From Blattamonas nauphoetae (lineage: Eukaryota > Preaxostyla > Oxymonadida), in NCBI GenBank assembly GCA_033064195.1, contig JARBJD010000098.1:1-64000 (forward strand): a stretch of DNA of 64,000 nucleotides, given 5' to 3'. The position numbers and the translations under genes are program-made. Positions 29,054-39,872 of this stretch are shown piece after piece (within the stretch, counting starts at the first letter, position 1; each line of letters opens with the position of its first letter). The notes beneath the pieces are model-generated. The model was not told the origin of the DNA. It was given only the letters and a program-made list of their open reading frames with translations, and did no database searches.

Positions 29054-31610
29054 TTAATACAAATTAAAAAATTCAAAAATGAAAATTCTTTCGTTGTTTT
29101 CTCAGTTTTGGATTTTTCACCAGAAACGAGGATCAATGGGCTCGATCACTCATTTCTTAACAATGTTCTTTTCGTTCCGATTCTGTGCGTTTTGGATCCG
29201 TTGGCAGTTGGAGATCATCGTGGTATGCTCCGTTTTTTGAAGATTCCGGACTTTTGCAGAGTTATTTGAGGTTTCACAACCGGGTCCAGATCTCGGTAAA
29301 AGTATGCATTCTTCACCATATCGACATCATTTTTATCTTGTTTCAGCTCTGTTTTCACTAGTTTCAACCGAATTGTCACTTCATTTTCACTCGTTATGTT
29401 TTCATTTTCATGACCACTTCCGTCTTCGTTTTCTCGTTGTATACTGTTTTTAACCACTTCATTCATACTTCTTTCTCTGTAACTTTTTCTCCAATACAAC
29501 ACACTAATTTCCGTTAAGTGAAGATTCCGACATTCTGCAGAGATCTCACTTTCAACGGCTCACTTCATATCTCGGAATTTTTCCGTAATCTTCATCATAT
29601 CACATACATTTTTGAATCATTTTTGTTGTTTTTAAGAGAGAAAAACCGGAACACAGACCTAATTTTCGCTATTGACGCCACATTTCACACCGTTTTCACG
29701 ATCGTCAATTTCCCTCTCAGTATCATACTTGCCCGTTTCATTGTTGGTTGTCTCGCTTTCTTTGACTCTGTTTTTGTGAAAAAAGTGATGAAAAGTTGAC
29801 TAAAATGATGTGCTAGTGAAGTGAGAACGGCCCACAAAATGGAAGTGATATGAGCAAAATGAAGAGGAATGATGAACTAATTCGAGGTGAAATGGGGAGC
29901 AAAAGTGATGAAATGAAAGGGACTACAATCGGTTTTGAAGTGACAAAAACGGTCAAAAGTTGTGAAGTGAAAACATGAAAAAGTGACTTTATGAGAGAAC
30001 TATCCGACAAAATCTCCTCAAAATTCAGGCACACCTCACTCATACCGTGAGAAAGAAGGATTTGCAGTGAAAATCGGATCAAAAAATCCATAGTGTCAAA
30101 ATGTTGGTGCAAATGTGTCGTCACAAGTGTGATCGAAAACCGACCCTCCAGAGCGAACTATAGGTGATGTACAACCAGAATTCTCAAAAAGCGTCGCTTG
30201 AGTGCGATTGTGAAGTGGTTGACGTGAAATCAATGAGAAATGAAAATTGACAAAAATTGTGAAAACGATCGTGTGTCGAGGATCGTCAGAACCGAATGAC
30301 GCGAATACCTGTCCACTACCGATTTGACACGTTTTGAGACCATCAGAGGGCGAAAAGTGACGTGTTGGAGAAGAGCGAGACGTCACTTTCTCCTCCTTAA
30401 AAATTTTGTCATTTTCAAAGTATGTTGTGGGGTCGGATCAAACTTTTTTTTCAAAAGTGCTTTTTTCCTAAAATTTCACCTATCAAAATCAATTTCGTAA
30501 TTTTAGAACGTGTTTGAACGCAATTTGAGACATAAAGGTGTTCATAGTGGCGAAATCCGAACATCGACTTTTTCGTCACTTTTTCGACCTAAGTTCGGTA
30601 CACAGTTCGACGAATTCCCAACCGATTTTGATCAGGATTGTCTTGATCGATGACCTACAGTGTCCCCAAGATTTTAGAATTTTTTGCAGAATTTTTCGAA
30701 ATGGTTCTCACATTGGATTCACTTGATTTGTGGTCAAAAATAGATTTTCAGTATTTTCATGACCTTTCATGGTACTTTTTCAAGTGAGGACGGTCTCCAA
30801 AATACAGCCAATTGTCCAAGCGAACGTAATACTCATTCTTTGTTCGTAAATCACGATATTTGAATGGCTCAAGTCCCTTTGTGTATGTTCCAATGAGTTC
30901 ACAATTCTCTTTTTTCAATTCATTTTCAACAAACGATTGTGTGTATGTTTTTCGTTTGTTTTTGTGAGTTCTGAATCCTTTCATCCATTTTGATGGGATC
31001 ACTTTCCATTCAATTCCTTCGTATCGATATGTGACTCCGGTACCAGCATGAGTGTATTCTGAAACGAGTTCACAATTTTCGTTTTTCAATGATTCGAGAA
31101 ACTTTTCTTTCGTACAACAATTGGATACTTGAATGTATCTCTGGCGATTCGTGTGTGGTCTAGATCCTTTGACAAAACGCGGTAAGTACACTCGATAAAT
31201 GTCATCTGGTTTATCTTCGTGATAATATTCGAAAGTACTCGATGTGAGATATGTTGTTCCTTGTCGATTGAGAGTTGGTGGAACTTTCATCTTCAAATTT
31301 TCTTTGTCTAAAATTTCCTGTAGTTGATTTGGTGTTAAGACGCTGCTCATTTTATCCAAATTAAAAAATTGAATAAAAAAAGAATTCGACTTTGTTTTTG
31401 GAAAGTGCTCAAAAAAAGCTTCAAAAAGGACACTTTTCAAGAGGTCATTTTTTGGCGATAATTTTCAAATTTAGGGCACTTTTTTGAGGTCATCGAAATG
31501 TCATAAATTCCTTTTAATACAAGATACAAAATTGGTCAATCGGCGTTGACTTTTAGTTTTGATTTCAAAGCCAATTTCAGATTGGTTCTCAAATCGCTTC
31601 TACCACTACT
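28913..31610 (-). repeat. Right terminal inverted repeat of P2
   Basis: The reverse complement of the left arm, ending CGCTTCTACCACTACT. It is about 0.6 kb longer because of the gene at 30757-31350. Outside that gene, arms align from end to end with scattered differences. Confidence 0.9.
30757..31350 (-). CDS. Repeat protein inside the right terminal repeat (P2)
   Basis: A protein of 197 residues, the same length as its P1 homologue (7425-8018) and similar throughout. It starts MSSVLTPNQLQEILDKE after an AATTTGGATAAAATG leader; the frame is open a little further upstream but the leader favours this start. It has a strand-rich N-terminal part and two EGxEW/RPH-type units (YEGIEWKVIPSKWMKGFRTH; RLDNWLYFGDRPHLKKYH). 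It is absent from the left arm, so this gene is present once. The function is unknown. Equal length and conservation between elements suggest it is maintained. Confidence 0.65.
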   Translation of the reverse strand: MSSVLTPNQLQEILDKENLKMKVPPTLNRQGTTYLTSSTFEYYHEDKPDDIYRVYLPRFVKGSRPHTNRQRYIQVSNCCTKEKFLESLKNENCELVSEYTHAGTGVTYRYEGIEWKVIPSKWMKGFRTHKNKRKTYTQSFVENELKKENCELIGTYTKGLEPFKYRDLRTKNEYYVRLDNWLYFGDRPHLKKYHERS

Positions 31611-31616
31611 TTCGTC
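31611..31616. repeat. Target-site duplication of P2, right copy (TTCGTC)
   Basis: Identical to 9828-9833 and directly outside the right terminus. Confidence 0.9.
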
Positions 31617-31629
31617 CAACCTGAGAAGG

Positions 31630-32693
31630 GGGACTGTCTATAGTTCATCAGCGTTTTCAACTAAAGTTCATCAGAGACCCTTATCATCGCAATTAGGGAT
31701 CCGGTCGACTATCAAAAACCGACTCCAACCAAATCGAATCAATGAAAAATGAAGACACGGGCCGGGCAGTGATTATAGAAAGTGCAGTGACAGTCTCAAC
31801 AGGTTCAGCTCCATCTTCGATCGTCACGTTCTGCAACTCGTCATCGTCTGACTCGTCTCGACTGTATGGGTGGATTATTCCGCCGTGCAGCACGATGGAC
31901 ACGGTGTGGTCATTAAGGATGGATCAATCACTCGTTCTCCGAGTGGAAGTGGAGAGGTGTCAGAATGTGGAGGGAAGGATGAATGCTGTTCGTCGGTGAG
32001 TGTTGGACTGAAGGTAGGATTGAACTAGAAGCAGGTCGACGGGAAGATTATTCTGTCGATCGTAACCTCATCGTACTTCGGGAGCAGAAAGTGGGTGGGA
32101 TCAGAAGAGATGGATGTTGATGGCAAAAAATGAAAGGGAAGTAGACTGGAAGTGGAAGAACGAATGGGTTCAGAAGGAGGTATGACAGGGAAATGAATTG
32201 AAACTATTGAGAACGGGATGATCGAGATACGTGAGATGTCGATCAGCCTCACATCAGCGTCAACTGGAAAAGGAACAATGTGGATGGTGTGGTGAAGAGG
32301 AGAGGTGGAGTTGAGCTCACTGCGGATCTCGCAATCGCAGAGTGGGATGGTTGGGATAGGGTTGGAACCACTCGACTAGTCGATCCATCAATGCATGCTC
32401 GCCTCTGTGACCTCTTCCAGTTGTGTTGGCTTCGCGCTCTCGTCGACTGGAACCCCAACGAACTCGATTGTGCACGTGGTGTCGAACTGCTTCTTCACAG
32501 CATGTTTCCCTTCGTCTTCCTCATCATCGTCGTCGACTGCTCCTCGAGGTTGGCATCCAAGGTGAATCAGTGCTCTTCTTTCGGTGGCATTTTTCCATCT
32601 TGAACGAAACGAAGAAGATCCGACTCGCTGACAACAGATAATGGGTCTCTGATGATCTATAGTTGGAAATGCTGATGAACTATAGTCAGTCCC
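31630..32693. mobile_element. Non-autonomous DNA transposon with 8-bp TSD (GGGACTG ends)
   Basis: A 1064-bp element with inverted ends: GGGACTGTCTATAGTTCATC at the left, and the reverse complement of the right end reads GGGACTGACTATAGTTCATC. Similarity continues for about 80 bases and includes an internal repeat (TTCATCAG...ATCATCAGAGACCC). The 8 bp TGAGAAGG is duplicated at 31622-31629 and 32694-32701. No transposase is seen. The interior has only weak, unassigned open frames (for example 32388-32640, minus). The 8-bp duplication points to the hAT superfamily. It stands 13 bases from the P2 terminus. Confidence 0.8.
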
Positions 32694-32701
32694 TGAGAAG
32701 G

Positions 32702-33663
32702 CCTTTCTGCTACGTACTTGATATCCGCATATTGTGAAAGGCAAAGATATGTTGTTTCAGGGAAGAAATAGAGGGGAGAATAGACGAGAAATGGAGTAAA
32801 GAAATTGAGCAGACCCAAAGTGCTCTTATCGTCCACATTATCCAAGCTATTGGGGTCGGTCAGTCCATTCTCGGCCAATCCACCATATTATGAAGAGAAA
32901 GACATGATAATCTGGTTTTGGATTAAAATGCCCAACACAACGTTGATCCGACCCTTAGAACAAAAAGAGACTGACACTGACCGAGCCCAAAGGCTCGGTC
33001 AGTCCAGTATACACCCATATTCAGGATTCAAGATGAGGGAAATGAAACAACGGTGACTCAAGACATGTGATGAAGTGAGAACTAATGAGACAAATATATA
33101 GTTGATAAGACCAGATTATGTTTCGAGAGTGCGCAGGAATACTGAAGGAATGATCTCTGAAGGTTTGGTTTTATATTGCGTTGAGAGAGAGCGAGACAGG
33201 TGATTCCATCGACTGGTGAGAGAAGAGATTGTGTGCGATCTGATCCATCCGAAGAGAATGACGGCAGAGACTGAATGAAGAGAGAAGAGAGAGATCGATT
33301 CGGTGATTATGATGGAAGAAAACAACAGACATTTCAAACAACGGACAGAATTGGGTTGATTCGGGATTGTTCTGAGGGATGAAGTGAGGGAAGGGAGTGG
33401 CAGGGAAAGGAGTCACCAGTTGCAAAGAGAGCGAGGCAGATGTTTCCATTGACGGGTTGTTCGAAGTGATTGTGTGCGATTTGATCCATCCGAAGAGAGT
33501 TGAATGAAGAATGCTGAATGAAGAGTCAACAAAGAGAGGATTCCGAGAACATGACGAACGAAAACGATAGACAATTCAAAACTGGGTGAGTGCTTTGTTC
33601 GATGTCTGGTGTATCGAGGGGGGTGGTGGAGGGAAAGAAGAGTCGTCCGTTGATGTGTGCTGA
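32702..33663. other. Intergenic region with a tandem duplication and a hairpin
   Basis: No gene is supported. Blocks starting near 33186 and 33427 are a diverged tandem duplication of about 240 bases (shared GTGTGCGAT, TGATCCATCCGAAGAGA and AGACA-TTCAAA landmarks). At 32976-33003 a perfect 12-bp stem (ACTGACCGAGCC / GGCTCGGTCAGT) with a CAAA loop could act as a terminator or be a small transposon relic. Confidence 0.6.
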
Positions 33664-36306
33664 TCAGAGTTCGTCGTTGTTCTGTTGTGTCGTTGTTTCT
33701 GTCTGCCTTCTCTCCACGCGAAGGGAGCATCCGCTGAACGACGATCCATGACGCACAATCACAGGCACACAACCTCCTCCACCAACAACAAGTCCGGCTG
33801 GCACATCAGACGACAACGAATGCATAATCTTCCGCTTCGGTGACACAATCGGCATTCCCAACGAATTGCGCTCCAATTCTTGTTTCGAAAAGCCAGTCTC
33901 TTCAAACCAGCTTCCACCAACATCAACCACAACAACGCCCTTCCCCGAACTCCACACAACAACTCCCCCACTCATCTCCTCTCCTTCCGACTCTCTCTGA
34001 GGCGAGCTGTTCATCACAACACTGTCAAGAATCCGAACTTCCTTCCGATCTAAAACTGACTCTCTCCTGATCTCCACAATCAGAACTCCGCCGATCTTCT
34101 TCCTTCCTCCACTGTCTGACCACAGTGTCCCACAATCCGAGAACACACATTTCTTGCTTTCTGTTCTTTCTTGTCCAGTCGAAATCATAATCAATCCCGT
34201 TCGCTCTCCTCCTCTTGTCTCACTTCGATTCGTCCAAAGGAACACACATCCATCCATCTCAAATCAAGACGACGCCAGAGTCGACGAGAACGCCACAAGT
34301 TCAGCGTTGCGAGTCTCCACTTCGATAAACATGCAGTCCGACATTTCCAGTGTCACTTCAGTCGAGCTCGAACTGCACTTCACGAGTGACACGTTCGACT
34401 CCATCCAAATCGACTTCATCTCATTCTGAGTCAGTCGAAGTGATCCTCCCGACCACAACACCATCCCCATCCCAACGCCCTCTCCCTCCCAACTCTCCAC
34501 CACTCTCACTCCATCCAAGACACACTCCCCAAACCCACTCACAACAACGCTTGCTGTCTTCGCCTCCCCAACCAACGATGGGCGTGGAAGTCGAAGTGTC
34601 AGTGCCAGCATCTGCAGCCATCCTCCAGCGACAACCACAACTCCTTCCTCCTTCCCTTCCCATCTCACCCCTTCCTCCACATCCACTCGACCCTCTCCTT
34701 CAAACAGACTCCTCATTTCCAGTGTCCTCTGTCCAATATGGATCTGTGTTCCAAATCGCGCTGACGTGTGAATCAGCAGAATCACATCGTTTGATCCTTC
34801 TTCTTCTGTCCCGCACTTCCATCCTATCCCAATCGATCCGCACGATGTTGAGAACGATCCACATTCCTCTGTTCTGTTCGATCCTCCTTCTGACACAATC
34901 ACTTCCGCTCTGGATGCATCATACGCATACACGCATACTCCATTCTGCCCAGCATAGCAGTCGGTGAAGGTGACATGGTAGAGATCGATATCGCGTGCGT
35001 AGAACGCAGATTTGCATTGGAAGTGGATCGCTCCCCCACTCTCCCAACCGCCCTCGCAGCGGCATGTGTGGAAGTAGCTGTTTCTGACACTGAGTTGGGC
35101 GTTTGTTTCGGAGAGGAAGATCGCTGCAGCGCCTTCGTTCCATCCGCCAGAAAATGACATTTCAAGGAACGTGCAGCACTCGAATGAGACTGTGGCACTG
35201 GCGTTGGGATCATCGAAGCGACCGGGTTCGGAATCTTGGGTGAAATTCCGGTTTTGGAAGGATGCCCCAGCGTTTTGATCGCGGATGCAGGATGAGAAGG
35301 AGGTGTTCAGGCACTTCAGGTTCCCTCCCAAGTTCGGCGACATCATTCCTGTCCCGCTGTCGTGGTTCGTGCTCTGAGAAACACAACCCCCAACAACCAG
35401 CTGACGAACTTCACTCCCAAACAGCTGCTTGCTTGGCGAGAACGCAGATGACGACGATGAAACATTCACAAGAGTGCTTGAGAGCAGATGAGTTTCCATT
35501 CGAAGTGGACAACCAGAGGGTCCCAAACAGGATACGTGCTCATTCATCCCAAACGAGAACAGAGGGCCAGTTCCAAAGATCAGATCCTTCGATTCCAACC
35601 AGAGGCCTGTTCCAATCACTGCAATCGCCTCCATTTCGGCGTTGTGCAAATCAGACAAGTCAGCAGATGCAGACGAGACCAGCGATGAGTGTGAATTGGC
35701 CAGACCAACAAACGGGGCAATCGAGTCCGATCTCGAGTGATGTGTCACGTCACACAGCATCACTGTCGATCCCAAACATCTCTCCCCATTTTCAGATGTT
35801 CTGATCACGAACGGGCAGATATCGCTGCTGGATGTGATCGAGCTGCTCGAAAAGCGCACAAAAGAGCCAACCACAGAGCAGATTGATTTCGAGTCCGAAT
35901 TCACCAGCGCGTGAACTCCTTCAACACAAAACGTGCTATTCAGAACATCAAACATGAAGACTGTTGCAATTCCTTCATGATGATTTGAATGTGGAGATCT
36001 GGACGACGTTCTTGTTGTTGACTGCTGATTCGGAGATGACACGGGATGTTCGGAATTTGGCGAGTCGTGTTCCTGGAAGAGGAATGTGGTCCGATTCCCA
36101 ATCAGGGAGACATGTTCGGATCGGATTGGGATGGTCGAGGAGATCACGATATCCTTGTTCAGCCTCAAAATCTTCGATTTGGTGATCGTCTTTTCATTTT
36201 CAATGACATCTTGGGTGCTTTGAAACGATTGATTAGAGGATGGGAATTTCGTCACAAGAGAGTGAGTGGAGAGGAGCAGAGTGGCGATGAATAAAAACTG
36301 TTTCAT
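33664..36306 (-). CDS. Beta-helix (pectin-lyase-like) surface or secreted protein, with one in-frame UGA
   Basis: This is a member of the large oxymonad-type family of Ser/Thr/Cys-rich right-handed beta-helix proteins. The start is set at 36306, where MKQFLFIATLLLSTHSLVTK gives a good signal peptide; the frame is open 29 codons further upstream. The body has repeated short strands with ladder-type spacing (for example SFECCTFLEMSFSGGWNEGA; SGGAIHFQCKSAFYARD). The frame meets a single TGA at 34264-34266, then stays open for 200 more codons of the same beta-helix character (IGGVLIVEIRR; GGVVVWSSGKGVVVVDVGG) to a TGA at 33664. No membrane span follows. It is either a recently broken gene, a short intron case, or UGA readthrough. 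Likely extracellular; ligand unknown. Confidence 0.65.
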
Positions 36307-36692
36307 CAATTTGTTTGTGAAGATCAGAGCAGATTCTGACCCATTGTTCAATTCGTAAATCGCAGACAACAATGTATGAAATTTTGTCTTCACAAATCAG
36401 AGAGAGGACATAAAGTGAAGTGAACACCACAATGTCTGACGGAGGATATTGTTAGACAACATTTTAGAATTGGTTGTTCGAAAGGAAAGAATGCGGTTTG
36501 ATCAGATTGAAATGCATGCTCAACACCCACTTCACCAAGTATTCCCTCTTTTCGATGTTCTCATTCTGTCTTGTACTTCATATCATGATTCTAGATGGTT
36601 GACACCGAAGAGGGGCAACGTTGGCAAAGAATAAAAATTGGTGTCTGTCACTCATCCTTCTTTCCTTTTGATCTGTTCTGATTCTAATTTAG

Positions 36693-37775
36693 GACAAACC
36701 ATCGATTGACTTTGTGTTGGACGAAATCTCAAGATTTGGGAGAACAACGGAAGCGCACATTCAGTCGCCGATCTGGCAGAACATCACTCTCCTTCTGCGA
36801 GACTGGAATGTCGATGCCGATGAGCGCAAGATGGTTCGACTCCTCGACAGAATTGAGGAACTCCTGAAGGATGTGCATGATCGCCATCTCGGAATCCTCA
36901 ATCGCCGACTCTTTCTCTCCTCACTCGACACCGTCCTCAGAATTCCGAATCTTCCCGACTCGCTCAAGATCCGTGGTCTTTGCTGTCGGCTTGTGCTGGG
37001 AGTTGTGGAGGACAGTACGATGATGCTTGTGGAAGACGAGGAGATCTCGCTGATGGCCGAATCGCTTGAGAGGCGTGGACGAGAGGAGATGGAGGAGAAT
37101 CAGAAGATCGCGGAACAAACACGTCAGATTGTGGAGCTGGAGGCACGGATCGCTCTGTTCGAGGAGGAGAGAAGTCTGAAGAGGCAAATCGATGAATTGA
37201 AACAGCAGCTGGCCGATCTTCCGATTTGGGTTGGAACCGAATCTCTCCGAAGTCTCGACAGAACTTCTCATAAACTCACACCAATCACACTCACACAGAT
37301 CATCAAACTTGAATTCGGATGTTTGAGAACAGCTTTCACTGGTCCAATCGACGAGGGAGAGTGGGAACTCAAAATCAGAGCAAGTGAAACCACTTTCTCG
37401 AATGTGAGTGTGTTCTTCTCTCTTCTCAGCTTTTCAGATCTTGGTTTCCTCAGACATCCACTTCCTGAAAATGCCTCCCAATGGCCTTGTGGACATTGGT
37501 CGAATCGAATTGGTGGTGATTTCACACTTTGGAGTGGAAGAATGTGGCAAGGAGGAGAATTCAAGCCAGCAGGAACAAACAAGAAGTGCAATCGAATTGG
37601 GCAGACAGCAGCGATTCGAGTGAACATGAGGACTCGAGAAGCTCGACTGTTTGTGGACGATGAGGAACAGCCTGGGATCTTCACCGACATCCCTTCTCCC
37701 CTCTGCCTCGGAATCACAACCGGATTCAAAAACGCCCCAATTGAAGTGCTGTGGCTGAAACAACTCCGATCCTAA
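36693..37775 (+). CDS. Coiled-coil protein with C-terminal SPRY-like domain, paralogue 1
   Basis: The gene is tandem with 38220-39872. The first part is helical (DEISRFGRTTEAHIQSP; IWQNITLLLRDWNVDADE), a short coiled coil follows (EENQKIAEQTRQIVELEARI), and the last 165 residues look like a SPRY/B30.2-type beta sandwich: GPIDEGEWELKIRASE, GGDFTLWSGRMWQGGEFKPA, FVDDEEQPGIF, LCLGITTGF. SPRY domains bind proteins; the partner is unknown. The coding start is uncertain: an intron acceptor (TTCTAATTTAG) ends just before 36693, so a small first exon probably lies upstream. It ends LKQLRS-TAA. Confidence 0.65.
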   Translation, partial: DKPSIDFVLDEISRFGRTTEAHIQSPIWQNITLLLRDWNVDADERKMVRLLDRIEELLKDVHDRHLGILNRRLFLSSLDTVLRIPNLPDSLKIRGLCCRLVLGVVEDSTMMLVEDEEISLMAESLERRGREEMEENQKIAEQTRQIVELEARIALFEEERSLKRQIDELKQQLADLPIWVGTESLRSLDRTSHKLTPITLTQIIKLEFGCLRTAFTGPIDEGEWELKIRASETTFSNVSVFFSLLSFSDLGFLRHPLPENASQWPCGHWSNRIGGDFTLWSGRMWQGGEFKPAGTNKKCNRIGQTAAIRVNMRTREARLFVDDEEQPGIFTDIPSPLCLGITTGFKNAPIEVLWLKQLRS

Positions 37776-38219
37776 CGATTCTTGTCAGATCCAGACTGAC
37801 CGCTTTGGTTCTGCGATTTTTGACGAAACAATGAAAGTGGTCTCTCTTTTGTCATCCGATTCTGTTTCATTTCACCATCATTCAATCTTTCTTTTCATTC
37901 TTTGTGACGATCCAACCACACAACACAATCATCTAAACAACTCTCTTTTGAAATGAGAAATGTGCGTCATACTCATTTTTTTACTTCATTTCATTCTGAA
38001 AACTCTCTTGTTTTAATGAATCATTCTATCTTTTTGTTCTGGTTCGATCACATTTTGTTGAAATGTTCACAACCTTTCATTCTGTATGAAGTTGTTCGTT
38101 CCGTGATCCTAACTCTCTTTCCAACAATATTCTTTCTCTGTCATTTCGTATTCATTCAGGATCAGCAGTTACATTCAAATCAAAGTTCGATTGTCTGTCT
38201 CTTCCCTCTTTCACCATGA
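37776..38219. other. Intergenic spacer between the tandem SPRY-like genes
   Basis: T-rich with several TTCATT runs. It may contain the first exon and an intron of the next gene (TTTCGTATTCATTCAG near 38159 resembles an acceptor). Nothing else was seen. Confidence 0.4.
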
Positions 38220-39872
38220 ATGAACATCTTTTTCCAATTCCAGAAAGAATTTACACTTGACACAACGATCGAAGAATTGGAAAGAGGAGTGTCACAACCA
38301 GAAAGTGTTGTGAACTCTCGAGTGTGGCAGAACATTCCGATTCTGATGCGTGACAGTACCCTGCTGGAGGAAAAGAATACGCACAAACTGAACAGACTGA
38401 TGCATTCCATCCTTCATATTCTCAACGAGTGCGTGATGAACAAGATATCCATCGTCAATCGACGCTTGCTCCATTCGTCCATCTCCACACTCCTCCAATC
38501 CCCCGCTCTTCCCACAACGATCAGCGTTTGGGGAGACCAGTGCTTGGTTTCCTTGAAGTCGTTTGTGGATGGCCCTTTCGTGCTTGTCGAGACAGACGAG
38601 TTCAAATCGATCGAAGAAGCCACTCTCCACAACACACAAACAATTTCGACCCAAAAAGAAGAAATCGAAAAGCTCAGTCACACAATCGCCACTCTCGAAC
38701 GACAAAACAAGGAAGAGGGGGAGAGACTGACAAATGAGAAGAAAGATGTCCTTGCAGAGATGGAGGCGATGCTGACGAAGGAACGCGAAGAAAAGAAGGA
38801 CGCAGAAGAGAAAGTGGAGAGAGCGAATGAACGAGAACAGGCAACTGAAATCGCAAGACGAGATGCTGAAGTCAGAATCGCACAATTGCTGATTGAGAAG
38901 CAGAATGCAGAGAACAATCTGAAGGAATCGAAAGAACGAGAGAAGAGAGCAGAAGAGAGAGAGAATAAGGCGAATGCGGACAGAAGAGAAGCAGAACAAT
39001 CTCGGAAGAAGATGGAAGAAGAGAAGAAGAAAGCAGAAGCTGATCGAATGAAGATGGAAGAAGAGAAGAAGAAAGCAGATGAGAAGATACGAAGTGCTGA
39101 GGAAGGGAAGAGGATGGCAGAGGAGAGGCAGAGACAGGCAGAGGAACAGAAAAGACAGACACAGCAAGATAAAGAGAAGCTGGCAGATGAAGTGAAGAGA
39201 ACTCGAGAAGACTTCCGAAAGGCGAGAGACGAGAAGGAGAAGAGTGAGAGAGAGAAGAGAGAGATGGCTGAGAATATGGAGCTGATGAAACAGCAATTGA
39301 CTGGACTTCCGATTTGGATTGGAACAAAATCTATCCAAACATTTGACAGAACAGCTCACAAATTCACTCCAACAAAACTCACACAACTTTCCGATCTTGA
39401 AAATAAATGTTGGAGAACAGCGTTCACTGGTCCAATCGACGAGGGAGAGTGGGAACTGAAAATCAGAGCAAGTGAAACCACTTTCTCGAATGTGAGTGTG
39501 TTCTTCTCTCTTCTCATATTTTCAGTGCTTGGCTACGTCAGACATCCATTTCCAAAAGATGCCACACAAAGTCAATGTGGAACCTATGACAATGGGATTG
39601 GTGGAGATTTCGTTCTTTGGAATGGAAAATTATGGAAAGATAGAGATGAATTCAAGCCAGAGGGAACAAACAAGAAGTGCAATCGAATTGGGCAGACAGC
39701 AGCGATTCGAGTGAACATGAGGACTCGAGAAGCTCGACTGTTTGTGGACGATGAGAAACAGCCTGGGATCTTCACCGGCATCCCTTCTCCTCTCTGCCTC
39801 GGAGTCACAACTGGCTATGTTTTTGGGAACCTCTCGGTTGAAGTTCTATGGCTCAAACGACTCCGATCCTGA
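38220..39872 (+). CDS. Coiled-coil protein with C-terminal SPRY-like domain, paralogue 2
   Basis: A frame of 550 residues. The N-terminal 140 residues match paralogue 1 (VWQNIPILMRDSTLLEEK; NKISIVNRRLLHSSISTLL). The central 210 residues are a long, very charged coiled coil (repeated EEEKKKAEADRMK and EERQRQAEEQKR units), much longer than in paralogue 1. The SPRY-like C-terminus is almost identical to paralogue 1 at the DNA level across the GPIDEGEWELKIRASE block and the last 80 codons, suggesting recent duplication or gene conversion. It ends LKRLRS with TGA where paralogue 1 has TAA. An ATG is present at 38220, but an AATTCCAG acceptor lies just downstream, so the first exon is uncertain. 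Confidence 0.65.
   Translation: MNIFFQFQKEFTLDTTIEELERGVSQPESVVNSRVWQNIPILMRDSTLLEEKNTHKLNRLMHSILHILNECVMNKISIVNRRLLHSSISTLLQSPALPTTISVWGDQCLVSLKSFVDGPFVLVETDEFKSIEEATLHNTQTISTQKEEIEKLSHTIATLERQNKEEGERLTNEKKDVLAEMEAMLTKEREEKKDAEEKVERANEREQATEIARRDAEVRIAQLLIEKQNAENNLKESKEREKRAEERENKANADRREAEQSRKKMEEEKKKAEADRMKMEEEKKKADEKIRSAEEGKRMAEERQRQAEEQKRQTQQDKEKLADEVKRTREDFRKARDEKEKSEREKREMAENMELMKQQLTGLPIWIGTKSIQTFDRTAHKFTPTKLTQLSDLENKCWRTAFTGPIDEGEWELKIRASETTFSNVSVFFSLLIFSVLGYVRHPFPKDATQSQCGTYDNGIGGDFVLWNGKLWKDRDEFKPEGTNKKCNRIGQTAAIRVNMRTREARLFVDDEKQPGIFTGIPSPLCLGVTTGYVFGNLSVEVLWLKRLRS

Larger units (their letters stand above)
9834..31610. mobile_element. Polinton/Maverick P2, both ends present (21.8 kb)
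   Basis: A virus-like DNA element bounded by long inverted repeats and a 6-bp target duplication. Parts in order: left terminal repeat; repeat protein; protein-primed DNA polymerase; integrase; packaging ATPase on the opposite strand; a gene split by a hAT-like insertion (20156-21875); three small virion-type proteins; two capsid-like proteins; a 136-residue protein; S74 fibre protein on the opposite strand; right terminal repeat carrying a further gene. Gene set, size and termini are typical of Polintons. No adenain-type maturation protease was recognised. The element looks structurally complete apart from the insertion and perhaps one or two other breaks. The terminal repeats are near-identical in long stretches, so the insertion appears fairly young. 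Confidence 0.93.

Noticed and set aside
33116-33772. Small proteins in overlapping frames downstream of the beta-helix gene
   Set aside because: They arise from a tandem DNA duplication of about 240 bp and are Ser/His-rich by composition only.
38292-39386. Minus-strand open frame of 364 residues rich in Leu, Phe and Cys
   Set aside because: It is the complement of the charged coiled coil of the SPRY-like paralogue 2; the Glu/Lys codons read backwards as Leu/Phe/Ser.
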